Below, one piece after another: positions 5,714 through 11,603 of a stretch of 32,077 nucleotides of DNA. Origin of the DNA: a virus; IMG/VR virus record IMGVR_UViG_3300046836_000483, positions 1 to 32,077 of that record. One strand, given 5' to 3'. Position 1 is the stretch's first letter, and every line of letters starts with the position of its first letter. The position numbers were made by a program, and so were the translations under genes. The notes below the pieces were generated by a model. That model made no database searches. It saw only the letters and a list, made by a program, of their open reading frames with translations, and was not told where the DNA came from.

Positions 5714-6022
5714 CTAGGCATCGGCGCGGCGGGTTTGAGCGGTGATCTTACGCTTACGCAGCGGACCGGGCTGACCGCGCTTGACCTTGCGCGGCCGGCG
5801 CTGGAGGCGGTTGACCGCCAGATCGTCGCGGCTGATGTGGGTCCGGCGGCTCTCGTAATACTTGATCAGCCGGACCGCGGTGTCGTAGGAGGGCGCTTGG
5901 GTGTAACCGCGCACGATCTTGCGCAGCGTGTAATAGGGCACGCCGGAGTCGGCGGCCACCTTGCGCAGATAGGCGTGATTCTTGTCGCCCAGGTGCAGTC
6001 GAACAGTGCGGAGTAGGTCCAT
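5714..6022 (-). CDS. HTH (Cro/XRE-like) phage transcription regulator
   Basis: Residues about 17-40 (AYLRKVAADSGVPYYTLRKIVRGY) form a helix-turn-helix of the phage Cro/repressor type. It continues with the short TQAPSYDTAVRLIKYYES helix typical of these small regulators. The C-terminal 40 residues are strongly basic. It is first in the minus-strand operon. Its ATG lies 8 bases past a TATAGT -10 box, so the message is predicted to start within 1-3 bases of the ATG, with no room for a ribosome site (leaderless translation, as for lambda cI from PRM). It faces a divergent strong promoter, the classic layout of a regulator acting on both directions. No integrase is visible, so it may control lytic timing rather than lysogeny. 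Confidence 0.8.
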   Translation of the reverse strand: MDLLRTVRLHLGDKNHAYLRKVAADSGVPYYTLRKIVRGYTQAPSYDTAVRLIKYYESRRTHISRDDLAVNRLQRRPRKVKRGQPGPLRKRKITAQTRRADA

Positions 6023-6030
6023 AGATGGTT

Positions 6031-6059
6031 ACTATATCCGAGTCGAAAATAAATTGCAA
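6031..6059 (-). promoter_or_regulatory. Sigma70-type promoter for the HTH regulator
   Basis: On the minus strand the -35 is TTGCAA (6054-6059), the spacer is 17 bases and the -10 is TATAGT (6031-6036). The expected start, 6-8 bases beyond, falls at about 6023-6025, next to the ATG at 6022. It is back to back with the plus-strand promoter, with only 7 bases between the two -35 boxes. Confidence 0.75.
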
Positions 6060-6066
6060 CGGCCTA

Positions 6067-6095
6067 TTGACAGACCATGCGCGGTCCCCTATATT
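6067..6095 (+). promoter_or_regulatory. Strong sigma70 promoter for the 6103-9685 operon
   Basis: TTGACA (6067-6072) is a consensus -35, followed by a 17-base spacer and TATATT (6090-6095). The expected start is 6101-6103, coinciding with an ATG at 6103. The quality of the match suggests recognition by host RNA polymerase early in infection. Confidence 0.85.
6073..6086. promoter_or_regulatory. Candidate operator GACC-N6-GGTC in the promoter spacer
   Basis: GACC (6073-6076) and GGTC (6083-6086) form an inverted repeat around ATGCGC, lying wholly between the -35 and -10 of the plus-strand promoter, where a bound dimer would block polymerase. GGTCC-type boxes also occur at the HTH gene start and in the PEP-CTERM promoter. 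Binding by the adjacent HTH protein is inferred. Confidence 0.4.
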
Positions 6096-6102
6096 GCCAC
6101 AG

Positions 6103-6282
6103 ATGATACACGATATGCCAGAGATTGACGAGCGCGCCAGAGAGGAAAGCGAGGCCGAGTTGTACGCGGACCGGCGGAGGGCGCTGTTGTGGTGTTTCGG
6201 CCACAACATACCACACGAAATGTTGCAGACCTTGAGCCACGCCTGCGGCATCCCGCTGCCGGCCATTGGCCTGGAAGGATGA
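6103..6282 (+). CDS. Small hypothetical protein, first gene of the early operon
   Basis: The ATG at 6103 coincides with the predicted transcription start, so translation may be leaderless; ATG at 6115 (MPEIDERA) is the alternative, also without a ribosome site. The 59-residue product has an acidic, charged N-terminal helix (EIDERAREESEAELYADRRR) and a C-terminal helix with HNIPHEMLQTLSHACG. The family is not recognised. Its TGA overlaps ATG at 6279, and the next gene probably starts at 6285. Confidence 0.6.
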   Translation: MIHDMPEIDERAREESEAELYADRRRALLWCFGHNIPHEMLQTLSHACGIPLPAIGLEG

Positions 6283-6284
6283 CG

Positions 6285-6905
6285 ATGCTGGACAGCGAAC
6301 TGTTGAACACGGCCGGCGACCTGCTGCGCGACAACCCTTGGGGTCAGGGCGGTGGTTATTTCCACGCCCGCAAAGGTCTTTGCGCGCTCGACTTCATCGC
6401 TGTCGTGCAGGGCGGCGCATCGTGGAGTGACGCGCTCCCGCCGCAGCGGCTGGTCCAGGTTTGTGCCGACTGGTGTTTAAACAACATCCCGGAGCACTAT
6501 CGCCGGGGTTGGGACCTGTATGGCCGGGATTGGGTCTACGCCGCGAACGACTGGCACGTCACGGTCAACCCGATGACCAAGGAAAAGATGCTCGGCCTGT
6601 TCCGCTTCGCCGCGGTGCTGGCGCGGGTCGATGAAGTGACCGGTCACGTCTATCGCCACGTCAGCCCGCTGCCGATCGTGGATGAAGAGGGGTATGGCGA
6701 CGAGACCGACCATGGGGTGCTGTATGGCGTTGCGCTGACCGACCTGATCGACCTCGGTGAGCCGCCGGTCCCGCAGTTTGTCGAGGACGAGGACGAGCGG
6801 CAGGAGGCGGAACGCATCGAGTTGGACCCGATGATTCGGGAAGTGCATGATGAAGAGGACGATGATTGTCTGGTCCAGGAACGGCTGGTCCCCGCAACAA
6901 CTTAA
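6285..6905 (+). CDS. Hypothetical phage protein, DUF6197-like
   Basis: The start at 6285 is preferred because GGAAGG (6273-6278) is 6 bases upstream; an ATG at 6279 overlaps the preceding stop and is possible. The first about 110 residues, with ARKGLCALDFIAVVQGG, a middle helix, AANDWH and TKEKMLGLFRFAA, resemble the CALGAL...WND...T..ev..L pattern of DUF6197-type phage proteins; the resemblance is moderate. The C-terminal 60 residues are very acidic (EDEDERQEAE, HDEEDDD). The function is unknown. It contains an exact GTTTAAAC (6475-6482) read as Leu-Asn with a rare TTA codon. Confidence 0.65.
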   Translation: MLDSELLNTAGDLLRDNPWGQGGGYFHARKGLCALDFIAVVQGGASWSDALPPQRLVQVCADWCLNNIPEHYRRGWDLYGRDWVYAANDWHVTVNPMTKEKMLGLFRFAAVLARVDEVTGHVYRHVSPLPIVDEEGYGDETDHGVLYGVALTDLIDLGEPPVPQFVEDEDERQEAERIELDPMIREVHDEEDDDCLVQERLVPATT

Positions 6906-6919
6906 TCAGGAGCAGAAAC

Positions 6920-7366
6920 ATGGCGCAGGATATGCGGCTCGACGAAATGATCGAGTCCAAGTATTTCAAGAAAGAGGACTTGGAATTCGCGCCGATCGTC
7001 GGCGTGATCAGCGGGTTTTCCAAAGAAAATCTGGCGCTCGAGGGTCAGCCGGTGCAGTGGAAGTGGCTGATGCACTTCTCCAATCAGGACAAGTCGATGG
7101 TCATGGGCGTGACCGTGATCGACCAGTTGAAGGAAGCGTTGCAGGCCGAAACGCAAGCCGACTGTATCGGCCAGCGGATCGAAATGTATTGCGACCCGAA
7201 CGTGATGATGAAGGGCAAGAAAGTGGGCGGGGTGCGTCTGCGCGCTGCGCCGGCTCGCGCGGCTCGGCGGCCTATCCCGGCACCGGAACCGCCGGAGGAA
7301 GAGACACCGCCGCCGGCCCGGAGACGCGACAATGACGACGACCTGCCCTCGGATATCCCCTTCTAG
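6920..7366 (+). CDS. Single-stranded-DNA-binding-like protein
   Basis: The ATG at 6920 follows CAGGAG. The core, from SKYFKKEDLEFAPIVGVISG through QRIEMYCDPNVMMKGKKVGG to VRLRAA, has the strand pattern of a common phage OB-fold-like protein found beside replication genes (KYLKxxDL...WiGkxIxLyxdxVxxxGkxvxxiRvr). The last residues, RDNDDDLPSDIPF, match the acidic DDDIPF tip of bacterial SSB that recruits partner proteins. A Pro-rich, basic linker separates core and tip, as in SSB. Its location in the early operon with a RecB/Cas4-type nuclease fits a role in replication or recombination. The fold is inferred from pattern. Confidence 0.75.
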   Translation: MAQDMRLDEMIESKYFKKEDLEFAPIVGVISGFSKENLALEGQPVQWKWLMHFSNQDKSMVMGVTVIDQLKEALQAETQADCIGQRIEMYCDPNVMMKGKKVGGVRLRAAPARAARRPIPAPEPPEEETPPPARRRDNDDDLPSDIPF

Positions 7367-7655
7367 GGAGCCGCCGGTATGCGCCATTCGGTTCTGCTCG
7401 CGCCGGCCACATCCTACTCGCCCGGTCTATGGCGGTCCGGAGGATGTGATCTGGCTTTGCCGAAAGCATCGCCAGCAGGCGCGAGAATTAGCGTTTAAAC
7501 CAAGGGAGGCTTCACCGTGGCAGACAAGTCAAGGCTCTACCGCACGACCGGCGACCGATTGGTCCGTGCCCAGAACAGCGCGCAAGCGCGGCACTTCGTC
7601 TCGCGCAGCACGATCGTTGTCGCGGTCGCAACGCAAGACGACATCGTCGAGTTGA
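7332..7655 (+). CDS. Possible small zinc-binding protein (doubtful)
   Basis: The ATG at 7332 lies behind GGAG within the SSB-like tail. The central part VCAIRFCSRRPHP and VIWLCRKHRQQAREL carry CxxxxC plus CxxH, a pattern seen in small phage zinc proteins. The last about 45 residues overlap the next gene in another frame and look like out-of-frame sequence, so the annotated end is suspect. A competing 39-aa frame (7379-7498) has a well-spaced GGGAG but no motif. GTTTAAAC at 7493-7500 lies within it. If neither is real, this is a 150-base spacer. Confidence 0.35.
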   Translation: MTTTCPRISPSREPPVCAIRFCSRRPHPTRPVYGGPEDVIWLCRKHRQQARELAFKPREASPWQTSQGSTARPATDWSVPRTARKRGTSSRAARSLSRSQRKTTSSS

Positions 7656-7723
7656 TCGGCAAGGGGGTTATGGTGGAGGACGCCAGCCCCGAGTCGGACA
7701 AACAGTTGGACCTGACGGCGTGA
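7517..7723 (+). CDS. Hypothetical phage protein, 68 aa
   Basis: The GTG start at 7517 follows GGGAGG with good spacing; GTTTAAAC lies just upstream of that site. The product has a basic N-terminus (ADKSRLYRTTGDRLVRAQ), a central beta-like STIVVAVATQDDIVELIGKG and an acidic end. There is no membrane helix or known motif. The stop overlaps the GTG of the next gene (GTGA), so the genes are coupled. Confidence 0.65.
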   Translation: MADKSRLYRTTGDRLVRAQNSAQARHFVSRSTIVVAVATQDDIVELIGKGVMVEDASPESDKQLDLTA

Positions 7724-7917
7724 TCCCACCGATCGAGAACAAGCACGTCGCAAGCCTCGTCGAAGCCTTGGTCGCGGCACCGCACCCGACCGTGGCGGAC
7801 ATCCGCGAGGCCATGGCGATCGCCTACGCTGCCGGCCGGGCGGACGGCTCGCTCGAATCGTGCGGCAAGTGGGCGGACAGCCTCGACCAAATCTACGGGT
7901 CCAGGGTTCGCGCATGA
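7720..7917 (+). CDS. Hypothetical phage protein, 65 aa
   Basis: The GTG overlaps the previous TGA and the TGA overlaps the ATG of the nuclease, so it is embedded in a coupled chain. The sequence is mostly helical: VASLVEALVAAPHPTVADIREAM followed by a second helix AIAYAAGRADGSL. No catalytic or metal-binding motif is visible. Proteins of this size next to Cas4/RecB-like nucleases may be accessory factors, but I cannot support a function. Confidence 0.6.
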   Translation: MIPPIENKHVASLVEALVAAPHPTVADIREAMAIAYAAGRADGSLESCGKWADSLDQIYGSRVRA

Positions 7918-8723
7918 GCGCCGTGGTCGCAGAACGGATCACCACCACCGGTCGGGCCGGCGAAGCCGGGCACTGGTATGACCGGCGCGGGCAGCCGGTG
8001 TACGACATCGAGCGGTCCGACGGCAAGGGTATGCGCCCGGTCACCTTGCGCGATGCCCGCAAGCTGCGCCTGTTGCCCGGTGTGTCCTCGATCGTGCGCT
8101 GCGCGGCGGCTCCGGGCCTGGAGAAGTGGAAGCAGAATCAGGTCCTGCTCGCCGCGCTCACTCTGCCCAAGCTGCCTGACGAAAAAGAGACCGACTGGAT
8201 CGAGCGGGTGTGGGTGGACTCGAAGGCGCAAGCGGCAGCCGCGGCGGAAAAGGGCAAGGCGGTCCACGCCGCGATCGAGGACCACTTTAAAGGCATAGCC
8301 CCGCCTGACCATTTGTGGGTAATCGTCAAGTCGGTGCGCGATGCCCTGTACGACAAATTCGGCTTGGTCGAGTGGGAGGCGGAAAAGAGTTTCGCCCATT
8401 CGCTCGGCTACGGCGGCAAGCGCGACCTGCGCAGCAAGACCGGCCTGATCACGCTCGACTTCAAGACCAAGGAATTCGGTCTGGACAGCAAGGGCAAGAT
8501 TGACAAGGAACTGGCCTGGGACGAGAATTTGATCCAGTTGTGCGGCTATACAATGGACGACGAACCCGAGGCGGTTCTGGCCAACGTGTTCGTTTCGGTC
8601 TCGACACCGGGACTGGTCTACATTCACACCTGGGACATCATGGATCGCGGACGCGGCAACCGGATGTTCAAGGGTCTACTCCACTACTGGCAGGCCAAGA
8701 ACAACTACGATTCGGGTTGGTAA
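7914..8723 (+). CDS. PD-(D/E)XK exonuclease, RecB/Cas4-like
   Basis: The ATG overlaps the upstream TGA (ATGA). The motifs of the RecB/Cas4-type PD-(D/E)XK fold appear in order: KGKAVHAAIEDHF with His118, WEAEKSF with Glu157, LGYGGKRDL with Asp171, LITLDFKTKEF with Asp182 and Lys184, and NLIQLCGY with Gln208 and Tyr212. The 269-aa length fits phage single-domain exonucleases. Such enzymes degrade or resect linear DNA during replication and recombination. It lacks the four Cys residues of a Cas4 iron-sulfur cluster in the expected places, so a plain exonuclease is more likely. The SSB-like protein upstream is a plausible partner. Confidence 0.85.
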   Translation: MSAVVAERITTTGRAGEAGHWYDRRGQPVYDIERSDGKGMRPVTLRDARKLRLLPGVSSIVRCAAAPGLEKWKQNQVLLAALTLPKLPDEKETDWIERVWVDSKAQAAAAAEKGKAVHAAIEDHFKGIAPPDHLWVIVKSVRDALYDKFGLVEWEAEKSFAHSLGYGGKRDLRSKTGLITLDFKTKEFGLDSKGKIDKELAWDENLIQLCGYTMDDEPEAVLANVFVSVSTPGLVYIHTWDIMDRGRGNRMFKGLLHYWQAKNNYDSGW

Positions 8724-8917
8724 TGGCGCTGCGCATATTCAAGGCGCTACGATGCAAGTACAAGCTGACCGTGACCACGCCCGGCGGGCTGATCTGCCTG
8801 GACGAGAAACGGTGCGGCTTGAAGATGGATCACGAAGGCCCGCACCAAGCGCAAGACGGGACGGTGTGGATGGACGATCCAGACCTGATTGAAAAACTGA
8901 TGGAAAGGAAAAAATAA
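8723..8917 (+). CDS. Small Cys-containing hypothetical protein, 64 aa
   Basis: The ATG shares its A with the nuclease stop (TAATG). Two Cys-containing stretches, LRCKYK and LICLDEKRCGLKMDHEGPH, offer three to four Cys/His ligands, suggesting one zinc site. The C-terminus is acidic then lysine-rich (DDPDLIEKLMERKK). The family is not recognised. It also overlaps the next gene by one base (TAATG), so three successive genes are coupled. Confidence 0.65.
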   Translation: MALRIFKALRCKYKLTVTTPGGLICLDEKRCGLKMDHEGPHQAQDGTVWMDDPDLIEKLMERKK

Positions 8918-9498
8918 TGCAACCCACCGAGCACACGCCTCCGATGGACCCGAGACAGAAAATGGTCCCACCGCTCGCGCCGTCGACCCCCGGACACCCG
9001 GCCGAGACTGTCGAGCCGCCGTCCAAGCACGTCATGCCGACCTACCTGATGCCGCACCCGGCGTTCGGCGCGGCCGGTGCGATGGAAATCTACCGCTTCG
9101 ACAACGACCTGGGTCTGGTCGCCGAGCGCCACCTGATGCGCGATGTCGGCTGGCTGGTCACGCCGGTCCGCTTCACCGGGGTCGAAGTCACCAGCTACGT
9201 CCCCGACGGCGACCCGGTGCCCAACGTCTCCCGCGGCGACCTGGACAAGATGGCGATGTCCCGCGGCCACGCCGGGAAGCGCGGCAAGCACGATGACGAC
9301 AGGCTAATCCATCACGGCCAGATGGAATCGCCGGTCGCGCCGGTCGCGCCGAAGCCGACCGACAAGGACATCAAAGAGGCGGGAGACCGGAAGGTGGCCG
9401 AGCAAGCGTTGAAGGAAGAGCAGGAAGCCGAAGAGCGTTACCGCAGGGAACAGGCAGCGAAAGATGTCGGCGTACCTCCTAAGTCGACCAAGGCTTAA
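8917..9498 (+). CDS. Hypothetical protein with charged coiled-coil tail, 193 aa
   Basis: The ATG is preceded by GGAAAGGAAAA. Residues 1-40 are Pro-rich and probably disordered. Residues about 42-100 include a compact beta-rich part (PTYLMPHPAFGAAGAMEIYR; VTPVRFTGVEVTSYVPDG). The last about 50 residues, roughly DIKEAGDRKVAEQALKEEQE onward, are a highly charged helix with coiled-coil character. No enzyme motif is seen. It is the penultimate gene of the plus operon; its role is unknown. Confidence 0.65.
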   Translation: MQPTEHTPPMDPRQKMVPPLAPSTPGHPAETVEPPSKHVMPTYLMPHPAFGAAGAMEIYRFDNDLGLVAERHLMRDVGWLVTPVRFTGVEVTSYVPDGDPVPNVSRGDLDKMAMSRGHAGKRGKHDDDRLIHHGQMESPVAPVAPKPTDKDIKEAGDRKVAEQALKEEQEAEERYRREQAAKDVGVPPKSTKA

Positions 9499-9685
9499 CC
9501 GGTCGGGGTTGGAACGCCTGTTTAAACGCCACTGGATCAGCAAGTCCCGGTTCTGCCTACTGGTCGGGTGTTCGAGGATGTCACTCGACCGGTGGCTGGA
9601 CGGGTCCGAGCCGCTTTCGGTGGCGATGACCAAGGCGGTCAACGACGTGGTCGAGACCGTTACCGCCGGGCACCGCGGGGCATAG
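9464..9685 (+). CDS. Small HTH-like protein, end of the early operon
   Basis: The ATG at 9464 overlaps the previous gene by 35 bases and has no strong ribosome site; a TTG near 9509 behind GGTCGGGG is an alternative start. The core KSRFCLLVGCSRMSLDRWL followed by SEPLSVAMTKAVNDVVETV reads like an HTH with a support helix, as in small Cro-like or excisionase-like proteins. It contains GTTTAAAC read as Phe-Lys. Its 3' end overlaps the endolysin gene on the opposite strand by 26 bases, marking a convergent operon boundary. Confidence 0.55.
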   Translation: MSAYLLSRPRLNRSGLERLFKRHWISKSRFCLLVGCSRMSLDRWLDGSEPLSVAMTKAVNDVVETVTAGHRGA

Positions 9686-10142
9686 GGATGTGGCTGATCG
9701 GCAGCAGCCGGTGACCCGACCCAAGAGCCGGGAGCGGTTCGTTTTCACCGCACTCCATCAGCGCCTGATCCACCCGCCGGCTCGCCCGGCTCCAGGCCCG
9801 CATTTCATCAGCCGAGGCTGGAAGCTGCCCCTGGTTGAGCAGGACCAGCAGGCGCGACCGTTTAAACGATCGCTCGCCGATCGCACACGCCACGTCGACC
9901 AGAGCGTCGAAAAGGTCTTGCGGCAGGCAGGTTTTGACCAGCCGATTTACAGCCACCTGCGCCCAGAGGGTGTCATCGCGCAGCAGCCGGTCGGCGGTAG
10001 CTTGGTCAATCCCGTCCAGCAGGTAGTCCTCATGTGGCTGGATAAAATGCCCGTAGCCGATTGACTGGCCGACCGCGTCCGGGTAGGGAACGAACGAGCA
10101 GGCTTCGGCGCGTTTCAGCAGGGCCAAGCCGGCGGCCGACAA
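9660..10142 (-). CDS. Endolysin, GH24 lysozyme (muramidase)
   Basis: The GH24 pattern is clear: LLKRAEACSFVPYPDAVG with catalytic-type Glu13 and Asp22 nine residues apart, then SIGYGHFI, DALVDVACAIG, FKRSRLLVLLNQGQ and RRVDQALM. It cleaves the glycan strands of peptidoglycan to release progeny. The active-site position usually filled by Thr appears as Ser27, with one residue fewer between it and Asp22. There is no signal peptide or signal-anchor, so a holin is needed. The start is uncertain: TTG at 10142 gives this length, with no good ribosome site; a more upstream non-ATG start overlapping the PurD-like stop is possible. It is the last gene of the late operon and converges on the plus-strand early operon. 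Confidence 0.88.
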   Translation of the reverse strand: MSAAGLALLKRAEACSFVPYPDAVGQSIGYGHFIQPHEDYLLDGIDQATADRLLRDDTLWAQVAVNRLVKTCLPQDLFDALVDVACAIGERSFKRSRLLVLLNQGQLPASADEMRAWSRASRRVDQALMECGENEPLPALGSGHRLLPISHIPMPRGARR

Positions 10143-10149
10143 ATCCAGA

Positions 10150-11481
10150 TCAATACTCCCAGCCCTCGGCGAAGCCGGCCTCTTGCAGCTTGGGCAGTTC
10201 GCCCTTGAGCCGATCGCCGATGTCGGTGCGGTAGAGCAGGTTGTTCGGTACGCTCACGCTGTCGACCGCCTTGTAGGCGTCGTCCTTGGCCTCGCGGATG
10301 GTGGGCGCGCAGCCGGAGCAGATCATCAGGTAGTCGCCGGCCGAGACCATCAGCTTTTTCTCGACCACTTCATCACCCTCCATCGCCGGGCAGACGCCGT
10401 GCATCAGTTCAGCCGGATGCAGGTAATGGCGCAGCGGGTTGTCATCGTCCAGGCCGTAGACCGGGATGCCGCAGGTCTCGCGTTGGGTCAGTGTTGAGTA
10501 GGGAAAATCGGGAATGGCCAGAACGACGCCAACGGCCACGTCGAGGTTGGGTTGGAATTCGTCCCGACCGTCCAGCAGAGCCAGCATCCATTCCACAGGA
10601 TCGGGGTGTAGCACTTGTTGAATAAAGAACAAGGGCCAAGCGAGTCGGCAGGTGAATTCGAGCGGGCGGGGGAGTCCATCCTTGTCGATGATGACCGAGA
10701 CATCAATGAATCCGGTGTGGCCCATCTTGATCAAATCCCGCTCCATCGGCAGCAACACCTGCCGGGCCAGTTCGGAGTCGTTGGTGTAGCGTAACACCGT
10801 CCCCATTTCCCCGGTGTTCGGACCGAGGTCGTCATTCATCAGCTTCTTGTGCTCGAAGTTCTCGACCACATACTCGGCGAATCCCTCCGGCCCGAGCCAG
10901 CCGCCGACGGCCATTTCGATCCCCGGCACAAACTCCTGGAGCAGAAATTCCTTTTTCAGCTTGTTCAATTCATCCCACCGCCGCAGCATGAAGATCATGT
11001 CGGCCGGCGACTGGCTGACGTAGGACAGCGCCTTGTCGGCGTCCCCGGTCGGTTTGCTCACATACCGCGCCGGGTTAGTGAGGACGTACTTTTCGGCCTT
11101 GGCCTCGTCGGTGAAACACTCGTAGGGGATGATGTCGATGCCGTGCTTGTCGAACAAAGCCTGTCCGACACCGCGGTCCAGTTCCAACCGGGATGATTCG
11201 GCGCTCGGTGCGAACACCGGGAAGCCTCGACGTTTAAACACGTCCAGTTGTGGAATCCATCGCGCGTTGTCGGAGCAGATGATCAAGTCAGCCCACTCGG
11301 CGTGCTTGGGCCACTCGTCGAGCGTGATCTTCTCGATCAAGCCATCGCCGCCGCGGTGCGGCATACCGGTCAACTTCTCGATGTGCGGCACCAGCTTTGG
11401 GTAGTGTCCGGCCGCTTTCAACCGCAGGGCGAAGTCCAGCATCAGACCGCCCTGGTCGAGAATGATGACGTTGAGGCCCAT
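10150..11481 (-). CDS. PurD-like ATP-grasp ligase (GAR synthetase homologue)
   Basis: The ATG shares bases with the upstream stop (TGATG), giving 443 residues. The N-terminal domain, from MGLNVIILDQGG to FPVFAPSAESSRLELDRG, corresponds to the PurD N-domain. Next come KYVLTNPARYVSKPTGDADK and FLLQEFVPGIEMAVGGW (ATP-grasp), then FEHKKLMNDDLGPNTGEMG, close to the DHKRxxDGDxGPNTGGMG of PurD. GFIDVSVIIDKDGLPRPLEF fits the metal-binding strand, but the following CRLAWP replaces the usual NxRFGDPE. PurD joins glycine to phosphoribosylamine in purine synthesis. The altered metal loop and late-operon position suggest a changed substrate, perhaps amide-bond formation on a nucleotide or peptide; this is inference. 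It contains GTTTAAAC read as Phe-Lys-Arg. Confidence 0.8.
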   Translation of the reverse strand: MGLNVIILDQGGLMLDFALRLKAAGHYPKLVPHIEKLTGMPHRGGDGLIEKITLDEWPKHAEWADLIICSDNARWIPQLDVFKRRGFPVFAPSAESSRLELDRGVGQALFDKHGIDIIPYECFTDEAKAEKYVLTNPARYVSKPTGDADKALSYVSQSPADMIFMLRRWDELNKLKKEFLLQEFVPGIEMAVGGWLGPEGFAEYVVENFEHKKLMNDDLGPNTGEMGTVLRYTNDSELARQVLLPMERDLIKMGHTGFIDVSVIIDKDGLPRPLEFTCRLAWPLFFIQQVLHPDPVEWMLALLDGRDEFQPNLDVAVGVVLAIPDFPYSTLTQRETCGIPVYGLDDDNPLRHYLHPAELMHGVCPAMEGDEVVEKKLMVSAGDYLMICSGCAPTIREAKDDAYKAVDSVSVPNNLLYRTDIGDRLKGELPKLQEAGFAEGWEY

Positions 11482-11603
11482 CAGCGCGGGTAGGCTTTGG
11501 CGTAGGCTTTCGGCCCCGGACGCTTGGCCTTTTTCACCTTCTTGGGCAGCTTCTTTTTCCGGCCGCCGGAGAGCATTTTCGGGTTGTTCGCGGTGCTGAT
11601 CAT
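11481..11603 (-). CDS. Lysine-rich microprotein, 40 aa
   Basis: The ATG at 11603 overlaps the stop of the 1416-aa ejection protein (ATGA), with GGAGAACCA ahead of it, and the stop overlaps the PurD-like start (TGATG). The product starts MISTANNPKML, then runs through GGRKKKLPKKVKKAKRPGPK to a Tyr/Ala end. This pattern of basic residues is similar to the 26-aa peptide after the capsid gene. Such peptides may bind DNA or RNA or be packaged with the genome; no family is recognised. The double coupling makes it likely to be real despite its size. Confidence 0.65.
   Translation of the reverse strand: MISTANNPKMLSGGRKKKLPKKVKKAKRPGPKAYAKAYPR

Noticed and set aside
5714-6095. Calling a lambda-like lysogeny switch
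   Set aside because: There is no integrase, attachment site or second repressor in the window; only a regulator and divergent promoters can be supported.
7379-7498. 39-residue frame with GGGAG ribosome site ending in GTTTAAAC
   Set aside because: It has no motif and competes with a frame carrying a Cys/His pattern; kept only as a note.
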